From positions 124,001 to 188,000 of the forward strand of contig JAYQIF010000002.1 of assembly GCA_038141525.1 (NCBI GenBank): 64,000 nucleotides of DNA, read 5' to 3'. This document shows positions 9,239-18,440 of this stretch, piece after piece (positions within the stretch are counted from its first letter, which is position 1; each line of letters opens with the position of its first letter). Below the pieces are notes generated by a model, which saw only the letters and a list, made by a program, of their open reading frames with translations, searched no databases and was not told the DNA's origin. The translations under genes and the position numbers were made by a program. The DNA is from BACL21 sp038141525. Its GTDB lineage: Bacteria > Bacteroidota > Bacteroidia > Flavobacteriales > Flavobacteriaceae.

Positions 9239-11392
9239 ATGAAACGATCTATTGTAAAATTAAGTTTAGGTGTAGCCCTTTTGGCCGTAGCTTATTCTTG
9301 TAGCAAAGATGACAGCAATACGCCAGATCCTCAAGCAGCCACATGTGACGACGGCATCCAAAACGGTGACGAAACAGGAGTGGACTGTGGTGGTTCTGCT
9401 TGTGAACCCTGTGCGGTTGACAATATCTTAGAGGGTGATGTTACTACTGATGTAACTTTAGACGCCGCTATCGGATATGAACTTGCCGGAGCTTATGTCG
9501 TGCGCTCCGGGGCGTCTCTTACTATACCTGCTGGTACGTTAATTACCGCTACTGGTGGAACTTCTGCTTATATCGCTGTAGAGCGTGGGGCACAAATCTT
9601 TATCAATGGTAACTTCTCTGCTCCAGTAGTGATGACTTCTGGTCATCTAGCCCTGCTCCTGGAGATTGGGGAGGACTTGTCGTTTGTGGTGACGCACCAA
9701 CTAACAAAGGGTCAAACGTAACTTCTGAAGTTGCTGACTTGACCTACGGAGGAAGCAATGCCAATGACAACTCAGGTTCGATTCGTTACTTACGTGTTGA
9801 GTACACTGGAGCTACCTTCTCAAATGACAAAGAATTTAATGGCGTTTCCTTATTCGGTGTTGGTGCTGGAACTACGTTTGAGTACGTTCAGTCTTACCAA
9901 GGTGGCGACGACGGAATCTTGTTCTTCGGAGGAACAGTTTCTGGAGACTACCTAGTCTCTATCGGAAGTGGTGATGATTCTATCGACTTCGCAGATGGAT
10001 GGCAAGGAAACGGTTCTTACTGGTACATCAAAGACGGTGCGGAAAAGCCGGTATCGAAGCTAACAAACATTACTGTAGTGGGTCCTGTTACTGAAGGAGC
10101 GCTTTATTTCAAAGAAGGTGGTGGAAACTTTACCATCAATAACTTCTACACCAGTAATGTTAATCTTGGGGTAAGAGTTAAAGACACGGATGCTGAAGCC
10201 GCTGCACGTATTGAAGCTGGCGCTTTGGTGATCAATAACATTCAATTTGCTGACGCTCCTGCTGATTTAGAAATCACCGATTACCTAGGAACGAACCAAT
10301 CGTTTTATACTCAAGGGGTGAATACTGGTGCTGGTAATGGTGCCTCTTCACCGAACTGGGCCGCAGGATGGACTGTAGGTCTTGATAACAGTGGACCTTC
10401 AGGTTCTGAAAACCTTGCAGGTGAGGTAACTGGTGATGTTACTTTAGATGCGACGATTGACTATCAATTAACGAGTGCTTTTGTTGTCCAGAGCGGTGGG
10501 TCATTGACCATTCCTGCAGGAACAACAATTCGTGCAACAGGAGGTACAGCTTCTTTTTATTAATGGTACTTCTGCCTCTCCAGTTGTGATGACTTCTGGG
10601 TCATCTAACCCTGCCCCTGGAGACTGGGGAGGACTTGTCGTGTGTGGTGATGCACCGACTAACAAAGGTACAAACGTAACTTCTGAGGTTGCTGACTTGA
10701 CCTACGGAGGAAGCAATATGATGGACAACTCTGGCTCTATTCGTTACTTGCGTGTGGAGTATACTGGAGCAACTTTCTCTAATGACAAAGAATTTAATGG
10801 TGTTTCCTTATTCGGTGTTGGTGCTGGAACTACGTTTGAGTACGTTCAGTCTTTCCAAGGGGGCGACGACGGAATCGAGTTCTTCGGAGGAACAGTTTCT
10901 GGAGACTACCTAGTCTCTACAGGAAGCGGTGATGATTCTATCGACTTCGCAGATGGATGGCAAGGAAACGGTTCTTACTGGTACATCAAAGACGGTGCAA
11001 AAGCCGGTATCGAAGGATCAAACAACGGAGATGATGGAAATGCCACTCCTGTAACCACTACTATGCTGAGCAATATCACTGTTGTAGGGCCGGTTACTGA
11101 AGGAGCACTTTATTTTAAAGAAGGTGGCGGAACGTTCACAATCACTAATTTCTACACAGACGGCATCGACCTGGGTGTTCGTGTAAAAGATACCGACGCC
11201 GAAGCTGCTGTTCGTATCGAGAATGGTGACCTAAGCATCGATCCTATGCAGTTTGACAATCCTGCTGCAGACTTTGAAATCACTGATTACATCGGTGCCA
11301 ATCAAAGCTTTGTGGTCGAAGGACCTACTTCAGGTGCTGGAAATGGTGCTGCTGCGCCAAGCTGGGCCGCTGGATGGACTTCAGGACTATAA
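9239..11392 (+). CDS. Surface lipoprotein with two near-identical beta-rich units (two frame breaks)
   Basis: The precursor starts MKRSIVKLSLGVALLAVAYSC and continues SKDD, a lipobox followed by a Bacteroidota surface-export signal (K plus two acidic residues). A Cys-rich motif (CDDGIQNGDETGVDCGG) common in this phylum comes next. Two tandem units of over 300 residues follow, each with GDVTLDA..YxL..A.VV.SG.SLTIPAGT and GDDGI.FFGGTVSGDYLVS, probably a beta-helix. I know no function for the fold. Breaks: one G is missing at about 9641 (GG against GGG in unit 2), and about 31 bp are missing at about 10550 relative to unit 1. Unit 1 also lacks an internal segment near 10050. The gene is 47 bp after the TonB receptor and probably co-transcribed as its surface partner. 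Confidence 0.8.
9739..10400 (+). repeat. Direct repeat unit 1 within the lipoprotein gene
   Basis: This stretch is largely identical at DNA level to 10703-11392. The stretch from TTGACCTACGGAGG through the GACGGTGC region shows only scattered differences. Unit 1 lacks about 45 bp that unit 2 has after the GACGGTGC site. It codes for one beta-rich module. Confidence 0.8.
10703..11392 (+). repeat. Direct repeat unit 2 within the lipoprotein gene
   Basis: Second copy of the module at 9739-10400. The high DNA identity implies recent duplication or gene conversion. The pair is a place where reads could be mis-assembled. Confidence 0.8.
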
Positions 11393-11442
11393 GCTGAATA
11401 CGGTAAGTATTGTAATCGCCAAGCTTTTATCCAAATTACGGC

Positions 11443-11475
11443 AAAAAAAAGGCCTCCCGATGGGAGGCCTTTTTT
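11443..11475. terminator. Bidirectional terminator after the lipoprotein gene
   Basis: A run of eight A, stem AGGCCTCCC, loop GAT, stem GGGAGGCCT, then a T run. It sits between the convergent lipoprotein gene and the MORN-like gene and can serve both. Confidence 0.9.
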
Positions 11476-11500
11476 GGTTTATTATTTTTTGATCTTAAAC

Positions 11501-11863
11501 TTATTTAAATTTACTGACCACTCTTGTATCGGTTTTTGCCATGCGATCCACTTGTGTCATCCGGCCATCCAGGTATTGCACTTGTTTAATTTCTTGATCA
11601 TTGTAGAAAAACCAGGTCCCAGTTCTCTTACCCTCTGCATAAGTGCCTTGGGCAACTAACCCTCCTTGGGCATCATAACTCATCCATGCTCCGTGCAATT
11701 CATTGTTCAAGTTATACGCCCCGCGCTGGGCCACAGTTCCATTGTCGTGATAAACAGTCGATTGAACGAACGATCCATTTTTTATGTTTTCTCTTTTCGG
11801 CGTCTCTTGGGCAGCCATTGAGACACTGAATAAAAAACATGCTGATAAAATAATTGCTTTCAT
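11501..11863 (-). CDS. Small exported MORN/YwqK-like repeat protein
   Basis: This 120-residue protein has a Sec signal peptide (MKAIILSACFLFSVSMAAQE) and three to four short repeats of the type NGTVAQRGAYNLNNELHGAW and GTYAEGKRTGTWFFYNDQEI. These match the MORN-like repeat often labelled 'YwqK antitoxin' in Bacteroidota, although no toxin lies nearby. The function is unknown, probably periplasmic. The upstream region at 11902-11941 holds a phased TAACATT array. The array is oriented away from this gene, and I see no TAnnTTTG box on the minus strand, so its regulation is unclear. Confidence 0.75.
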   Translation of the reverse strand: MKAIILSACFLFSVSMAAQETPKRENIKNGSFVQSTVYHDNGTVAQRGAYNLNNELHGAWMSYDAQGGLVAQGTYAEGKRTGTWFFYNDQEIKQVQYLDGRMTQVDRMAKTDTRVVSKFK

Positions 11864-11901
11864 AGGGCAGAAATTGAATTCATGCTAAGTTAATGAATTT
11901 G

Positions 11902-11941
11902 TTACATAAAATTTACGTTTACATAACATTCAATTAACATT
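11902..11941 (+). promoter_or_regulatory. Orphan 11-bp-phased Pho-box-like array
   Basis: Four heptamers at exact 11-bp steps: TTACATA (11902), TTACGTT (11913), TAACATT (11924), TAACATT (11935). Two match the porin heptamer perfectly. No -7 box follows at the 7-nt spacing, so the target is uncertain: the MORN-like gene behind it, or the small transcript or porin ahead of it. Confidence 0.55.
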
Positions 11942-12010
11942 ACAGGCTCAATAAATTGATTTTCAAGTATTTCAATTTTAGTTTTTAACACACTTCTGAC
12001 ATTTTCTAAT

Positions 12011-12065
12011 TAATATTTATTTAATATTCCCGTGATATTATAACTAAACAGAAAGGCGTTCTTTG
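12011..12065 (+). promoter_or_regulatory. Putative phased promoter of a small RNA
   Basis: TAATATT (12011), TAATATT (12022) and TGATATT (12033) are 11 bp apart. One degenerate slot follows at 12044-12050, then exactly 7 nt, then GTTCTTTG at 12058-12065. That octamer and phase match the porin promoter at 12227-12234. The region is very AT-rich, so chance matches are possible. Confidence 0.4.
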
Positions 12066-12070
12066 AATGT

Positions 12071-12153
12071 GTTTTAAACACTTGCACATTAAATCATTAA
12101 GTTTTTGTCGACTCGATTTTTGTGTAGGCCGCCCGAGGGCGGCCATTTTTTTT
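12071..12153 (+). ncRNA. Putative terminated small RNA upstream of the porin
   Basis: The predicted transcript is about 80 nt. It starts a few bases after the GTTCTTTG box at 12058-12065, has a possible small hairpin near its 5' end (GTGTT/AACAC, 12069-12081) and ends at a strong intrinsic terminator at 12127-12153. No convincing reading frame is present. The terminator belongs to no annotated gene, since the MORN-like gene reads away from it, which is the main reason to propose a transcript. The start is inferred. Confidence 0.4.
12127..12153 (+). terminator. Orphan intrinsic terminator
   Basis: Stem GGCCGCC, loop CGAG, stem GGCGGCC, then a run of eight T. No protein gene ends here. Confidence 0.85.
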
Positions 12154-12190
12154 GCCCATATTGATACACAAAGCATGAAAATTAATCAAA

Positions 12191-12234
12191 TAACATTTAG
12201 GTAACATTTAGGTAACATTATAAAGAGTTCTTTG
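12191..12234 (+). promoter_or_regulatory. 11-bp-phased Pho-box-like triple repeat and -7 box of the porin
   Basis: Three perfect TAACATT heptamers at 12191, 12202 and 12213, with TAGG in the first two spacers. A 7-nt gap leads to GTTCTTTG (12227-12234), then 27 nt to the ATG at 12262. The poor -7 box suits activator dependence. A phosphate-starvation response is inferred from the downstream phosphate porin. Confidence 0.75.
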
Positions 12235-12261
12235 CATTGACAAAAACTTAAAATGATTTAA

Positions 12262-13464
12262 ATGCGCTTACTCTAAGATTTACCTCATTGGCCTTAGCCT
12301 TTTTTTATTTATTCCCCTGAACGCCCAGACCTTAGGCGACCAAAAAATTTGGCAAAGGTTTGCTAAATTTTACCGCTGCTGATAGCAGTTTTACTGTAAA
12401 ATTCGCCCCAAGAATTCAGACTAGATTTCAATCTGCATGGAATCATGACGGCAGCAATTATGGTGAAGGCGAATATAATTTTTTGGTACGACGCGCTCGA
12501 TTTAAATTCGACGGTTGGGCCTACAGTCCGAAAGCTCAGATACAAACTCGAGTTAGGTCTGTCCAATCGAGACATTTCTGGGGCAAATCAATATAATCGT
12601 AACACTCCACGCTATATACTCGATGCTGTAGTTATGTGGAATTTTGCGCCAGGGTTTGAACTTTGGGCAGGTCAGACCAAACTCCCTGGAAACATCGAAC
12701 GTGTGGTCTCCTCTGGAAATTTGCAACTCATTGACCGTTCCATTTTGAATAGCAAATTCAATATTGACCGCGACATGGGCGTACAATTGCGCTACAAGCA
12801 TAACATTGGTAAAATGCTTATTCGCGAAAAACTAGCGCTGTCCCAAGGAGAAGGGCGCAACATCACTGAGGGTAATCTTGGAGGACTTCAATACACTTCA
12901 AGAATTGAGCTCCTTCCCTTTGGTGCTTTTGCCAAAAAAGGAGATTACTCCCAAAGCGATTTGGCGCGTGAATCATCCGCAAAATTAATGATTGCTGCGA
13001 CTTATGATCTCAACCAGAATGCTGTTAAAAACCGAAGTAATATGGGCAGTTATATGACCCTCGATGATGGGAGTCTTTATCAAACGGATATCTCTACTAT
13101 ATTTGTTGACGCCATGTTTAAATATCGAGGCTTTTCGGTTATGGCTGAATACGCCGACAGAGGTGCTGATGATCCCATCGCATTAAATTCAGATGGCACT
13201 ACGGCGAGCATTGTTCAAGTGGGTAATGCAACAAATGTTCAAGCGAGTTATTTATTTAAAAACAACTTCGAAATCACTGGTCGACATTCAAACATTAGTT
13301 ATGGGGCAGTAACCGGAAAAGGGAATGAAGTCGTTTATACGGCAGGAGCCTCAAAATACGTCCTCGGCCATAAACTAAAAATTCAAAGTGATTTGAGCTA
13401 CGGTCAAGTAAATGGCAATGCCGATTTCATTGAATTCAGAATGGGATTTGACTTACATTTTTAA
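12262..13464 (+). CDS. Phosphate-selective porin O/P family (three frame breaks)
   Basis: An outer-membrane beta-barrel porin of the OprO/OprP family, which passes anions, classically phosphate or polyphosphate. The ATG at 12262 plus the next frame gives the signal peptide MRLL-KIYLIGLSLFLFIPLNAQT. The mature protein shows KFGKGLLNFTAADSSFTVKF, WAGQTKLPGNIERVVSSGN and NFEITGRHSNISYG, and ends FIEFRMGFDLHF. Breaks: one extra base at about 12274, one extra A in the A6 run at 12342-12347, and a shift at about 12541-12545. Removing three bases gives about 399 residues, as expected. It precedes the Pit transporter by 74 bp and has a Pho-box-like promoter. Confidence 0.87.
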
Positions 13465-13474
13465 GGTCAACAAA

Positions 13475-13518
13475 TAACAATTTAATAACAGTAAAACACT
13501 AATTTAACCCGAGTTTTG
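13475..13518 (+). promoter_or_regulatory. Possible phased promoter of the Pit transporter
   Basis: TAACAAT (13475) and TAACAGT (13486) are 11 bp apart. The next slot is CACTAAT (13497-13503), then exactly 7 nt, then GAGTTTTG (13511-13518). The phase equals that of the porin and receptor promoters. Heptamer conservation is partial. Confidence 0.4.
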
Positions 13519-13538
13519 CACTAACAATTTAACTGAGT

Positions 13539-15778
13539 ATGGATCAGATATATTTTATGATGTTGATCGCCTTAGCGGTACTCGCTGTGGTTGATCTGGT
13601 AGTAGGCGTGAGTAATGACGCCGTGAACTTTTTGAATTCGGCCATTGGTTCCAAAGCGATCTCGTTCAGAACCATTATGATTGTGGCGAGTTTAGGGTAT
13701 TTTCATTGGGGCTGTTTTTTCTAGTGGCATGATGGAAGTAGCGCGAAAAGGCATATTTGTGCCAGGTGAATTTTACTTCAATGAAATCATGATCATTTTT
13801 ATGGCCGTGATGATTACTGTTATTCTCTTATTGGATTTTTTCAATACACTAGGGATGCCGACCTCTACGACGGTTTCAATTGTATTTGAGCTTCTGGGGG
13901 CAGCTGTAATAATGGCCTTAATCAAAATAGGCATGAACCCAGATCAATCGTTCACAGATTTGGGTACTTACATCAATACAGAAAAAGCGGCGCAGATTAT
14001 CGGGGGTATATTGCTATCAGTGGTGATTGCGTTTTCCGTCGGAGCAGTTGTTCAGTGGATATCGCGTATGATTTTTAGCTTCCATTACGAGAAAAAAATT
14101 AAAAACTTCGGAGCAATATTCGGTGGTGTGGCGCTCACAGCCATCACCTATTTCATCTTTTTTAAAGGACTCAAAGGGACCCCTTATTATGGATCTTTTA
14201 AGGAAATATTGGCCAGTCAGGTTTGGTTGATTATTGGTGCAGGATTTATCTTTTGGTCTCTATTCTCTTTGCTCTTCATGAGATTGTTCAAAAAAAGTAT
14301 TCTCATTGTGGTGATCACTATCGGTACGTTTGGTTTAGCCTTGGCGTTTTCCGGGAATGATTTAGTGAATTTTATCGGTGTTCCTATGGCCGCTTATCAC
14401 TCTTTCGAGGCCTGGTCGGCATCTGGAGTTGCCGCCAGTGATTTCTCCATGGGCGTTTTGAGTAAAAAAGTTCCTGCTGAACCCATTTTACTCTTTATTG
14501 CCGGTGGCATTATGGTCCTAACACTTTGGTTTTCGAAAAAAGCGAAGACCGTTACTGAAACAGAAATTGGGCTATCACGCCAAAATGATGGTGCAGAAAA
14601 ATTTCAGCCCAATATGTTGTCCCGCTCCTTAGTTAAAGGAGGAACTAAATTAGGAGCCACATTGAGCAGTATTTTGCCTTCAAATGTTATGGCCCGTATA
14701 ACCCATAGCTTTGAGAAGCCCGACGCTTTGGTTTTGACAAAAGACGATCCAGAAGCACCGGCTTTTGACATGATCCGAGCCTCAATCAATCTGATGGTTG
14801 CCGGCGTGCTTATTTCTATTGCAACGTCCATGAAACTTCCACTATCCACCACTTATGTGACTTTTATGGTCGCCATGGGGACCTCATTGGCCGATCGCGC
14901 CTGGGGTAGAGAAAGTGCTGTTTATCGCGTAGCTGGAGTCATTAATGTTATAGGTGGCTGGTTTTTCACAGCATTCATTGCCTTCGTTGTCGCGGGAACC
15001 ATGGCTTATTTAATTTACTTAGGTGGTGCTGTTGCCATAGCTGTATTGCTGATTCTCGCCATTACTCTTTTGGTGCGGAATTATGCATTTCACAAAAAAC
15101 GTAGTGCAGATAAAGCCTCACCAACAGGGCTTAAAAAAGACAGCAAGTAAAACAGTACAGGGTATCATAAGTGAAAGCACGCAAAATATTGCCAATGTTT
15201 TTGCACGAACTCAAAAAACCTACAGTAATGTTATTACTGGATTAGCCAAACAAGACGAAAAAGGACTGAAAAAATGCAAAAAAGGGGTCGATAAACTTGG
15301 TGAAGAAATTGAAGATCTGCGCAATAACTTATTTTATTTCATCAAAAATCTGGAAGAAACCAGTTTGCGTGGTAGTAAGTTCTATATTCAAATTTTGACC
15401 CACCTTACGGACATCTCTCAGTCGCTTGACTTCATTACAAAAAAGAGCTTCAAACATATTCACAACAACCATAAATCATTGCGCTTTAATCAAATCAAAG
15501 TGCTGCAAGAGGTTGATCATGAATTTGGTGAGATCTTGAGCAAACTTGTACGCATGTTTGATGAAAACGACCTAAACGCTCTTAGTGTGGTCACCTCAGA
15601 ACTTGAGGCCTTGAGTCAAAACGTATCTGAACGTATTGATGATCAGGTAACCCTGACCCGTAAAGAAGAGTCAAGTCCAAAAAATACAGCACTTTATTTT
15701 AACGTATTGCTTGAATCTAAAGATCTTATCGATGCCGTTTTGGAATTGATGCAGGTTTATAACAAAAACGTCAAATAA
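13539..15778 (+). CDS. Inorganic phosphate transporter, Pit-DUF47 fusion (two frame breaks)
   Basis: A PiT-family inner-membrane Pi:cation symporter fused to a cytoplasmic PhoU-like DUF47 domain. N-terminal Pit signature: VVGVSNDAVNFLNSAIGSKA. The second Pit repeat includes FSGNDLVNFIGVPMAAYHSF, and MKLPLSTTYVTFMVAMG follows. Frame break 1: an extra G in GGG at 13697-13699 (restores SLGIFIGAVFSSGMMEVARKG). Break 2: an extra A in the A6 run at 15133-15138; removing it joins GLKKTASKTVQGIISESTQN. The total is then about 745 residues, the usual size of the fused flavobacterial form. The tail (about 230 residues) is helical. Read without correction it would be two overlapping genes. Confidence 0.88.
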
Positions 15779-15802
15779 GAAGTATTTTCTCTTAAAAAAT
15801 CA

Positions 15803-15826
15803 GCGCGCTTCTTAACAGAAGCGCGC
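15803..15826. other. Hairpin between the Pit and nrdA genes
   Basis: GCGCGCTTCT, loop TAAC, AGAAGCGCGC. Only a weak T stretch follows on either strand. It may be a second, weaker terminator for the minus strand. Confidence 0.4.
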
Positions 15827-15841
15827 AAAAATTTTAGGCAT

Positions 15842-15878
15842 AAAAAGAGCGCCCCGCGAATGCGGGGGCTCTTTTTTT
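15842..15878. terminator. Terminator between Pit-DUF47 and nrdA
   Basis: A strong GC stem around GCCCCGC, loop GAAT, GCGGGG, with flanking A5 and T7 tracts. The genes are convergent. Confidence 0.85.
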
Positions 15879-15893
15879 CAAGGCAATTTTGTA

Positions 15894-18318
15894 TTAAGAA
15901 CCACACATCAAGCAGTCTTCGTCGTTATCTGCAGCATTTTTTCCTTGAGCCAACATATCGCGCAGCTCTGCTGCCGTCAATGGCTTTTCGTTAACCGCTG
16001 AGACCGCCTCCACTTTTGAAGTTTCAGCAGCGACTGGCTCCTTTTTAGCTTCATTACTAAGCGTAAACTTGATCGCATCCACAGCACTCTTGGTACGGAG
16101 GTAGTACATTCCTGTTTTCAGGCCACTCTGCCATGCGTAGAAGTGCATCGAGGTAAGCTTAGCCATATTGGCGTTCTCCATAAACAAGTTCAACGACTGA
16201 GACTGATCAATGAAATAACCTCTGTGACGAGACATGTCGATGATGTCTTTCATGGAAAGTTCCCACACCGTCTTGTAGAGTTCTTTCAAGTCTTGTGGAA
16301 TACCTTCAATGTGCTGTATGGATCCATTAGCACGCATGATTTCTTCCTTGAGGGTGTCATTCCAAAGGCCCAACTCGACAAGGTCTTCCAGCAAATGCTT
16401 GTTTACTACGATAAACTCGCCTGATAACACGCGACGGGTGTAAATATTTGACGTATACGGCTCGAAAGCTTCATTATTACCCAAGAATTTGAGAAGTCGA
16501 TGCAGTGGGCATAGGCGCTACAAGCAATGAGTTACGCACTCCGTGCTTTTTCACGTCTTTTCTGAGCTTTGCCCAGTCCCAACGACCACTGAGCTCTTCG
16601 TCTTTGATGTTCCATAAATTGTGTTGGAACAGTCCCTCTGAAATAGGAGAGCCTTTATAGGACTCATAGGGACCATCGGCCTTAGCTTCTTCCATAGAAG
16701 CAGTCACCGCCGCAAAGTAAAGCGTCTCAAAAATCTCTTGGTTGAGCTTTTTGGCCTCGTCGCTGGTAAACGGCATGCGCAATAAAATGAATGCATCTGC
16801 TAAACCTTGAATACCCAATCCTACAGGGCGGTGTCTAAAGTTTGAGTTTTGTGCCTCAATCACTGGGTAGTAATTGCGATCAATCACTCGGTTTAGGTTT
16901 TTGGTCACGCGCTTGGTCACGCGGAACAATTCTTTGTGATCAAATGCCCCATTTTTGACAAACATGGGCAAGGCAATAGAGGCTAGGTTACACACCGCTA
17001 CTTCGTCCTCAGAGGTGTACTCGAGAATTTCTGTGCAAAGATTGGAAGAGCGTATGGTTCCTAAATTCTTTTGGTTGCTCTTGCGGTTTGCCGCGTCTTT
17101 ATAAAGCATGTAAGGGGTCCCTGTCTCGATTTGCGATTCGAGGATTTTCTCCCATAGCTCGCGGGCCTTAATGGTTTTGCGGCCTTTGTTGTCGGCCTCG
17201 TATTGTTCATACATCCGCTCAAAATCCTCGCCATGGGTATCAAAAAGCCCAGGACACTCATTAGGACACATTAGCGTCCACATCCCGTCTTCTTGTACGC
17301 GCTTCATGAACAGGTCTGGAATCCACATGGCGTAGAACAAGTCACGCGCCCGCATCTCTTCTTTACCGTGGTTCTTTTTAAGATCCAAGAAATCAAAGAT
17401 GTCGGCATGCCAAGGCTCCACATAAATGGCAAAACTTCCTTTGCGCTTTCCTCCCCCTTGGTCGACATAACGGGCTGTATCGTTAAATACGCGCAACATG
17501 GGCACTATACCGTTTGAGGTACCGTTCGTGCCCGAAATATAAGACCCCGTAGCACGGATGTTGTGAATGCTCAAACCAATACCACCAGCAGACTGAGATA
17601 TTTTTGCGGTCTGCTTTAGTGTATCATAGATCCCATCAATGCTGTCATCCTTCATGGTCAATAAAAAGCACGAGGACATTTGTGGTTTAGGTGTCCCACT
17701 ATTAAACAAAGTCGGTGTCGCGTGGGTGAAGAATTTTTTGGACATGAGCTCGTAAGTCTCTTTAGCCGCTGCCAAATCATCTAAATGTATTCCCACCGAA
17801 ACACGCATCAACATATGCTGTGGACGCTCGACAATCTGTCCATTGAGTTTTAATAAATAAGAGCGTTCCAGAGTTTTAAACCCGAAATAGTCGTAGTTAA
17901 AATCACGATTATAGATAATGGCCGAGTCTAGCTCCTCAGCATTATCTTTGATCACCTGGTAGACTTCATCACTGAGTAGCGGTGCCTTTTTACCAGTACG
18001 CGGGTTGACATATTGATAAAGGTCGGTCATCACCTCAGAGAACGACTTCTTAGTGTTTTTGTGCAAGTTTGATACAGATACACGAGCCGCAAGTATCGCA
18101 TAATCTGGGTGAGAGACCGTCATGGTTGCCGCAACTTCAGCGGCTAAATTATCTAGCTCGCTGGTGGTCACCCCGTCGTAAAGTCCCTCAATAACGCGCA
18201 TGGCGACCTTAACAGGATCGACCAGCTCATTGAGGCCATAACATAATTTCTTAATTCTCGCCGTGATTTTGTCGAACATCACTGGCTCTTTGTGACCGTC
18301 TCTTTTAATTACATTCAT
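15894..18318 (-). CDS. nrdA: Ribonucleotide reductase class I, alpha subunit (frameshifted)
   Basis: The catalytic subunit that reduces ribonucleoside diphosphates to deoxy forms with NrdB. It has an N-terminal ATP-cone (MNVIKRDGHKEPVMFDKITA). Active-site Cys are visible: SGTPKPQMSSCFLL (redox Cys), SSNLCTEI (thiyl-radical Cys with Asn and Glu) and VAVCNLASIALP (second redox Cys). The C-terminal CLMCGS pair passes electrons from thioredoxin or glutaredoxin. ATG 18318 is chosen because the cone begins there. The frame breaks at CCC 16480-16482; removing one base joins TSQILGNNEAFEPYTSNIYT, giving about 807 residues. An Ala/Glu-rich linker precedes the CxxC tail. It lies 122 bp after nrdB. Confidence 0.96.
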
Positions 18319-18440
18319 GTTGCTAGATGTGTTTTTATGTTTAGTTAGTTGTTTTAAAGCCCAGAGACGACGAACCCTCCCAAATAAATGGTTCGGCATC
18401 TAGAGTAATTTAGTTGACGCCTTAAGCGTCCGTCCCCTTT

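Noticed and set aside
13725..15150. Reading Pit and DUF47 as two separate genes
   Set aside because: The separating stop exists only because of one extra A in a run of six. Removing it gives one frame of the usual fused length.
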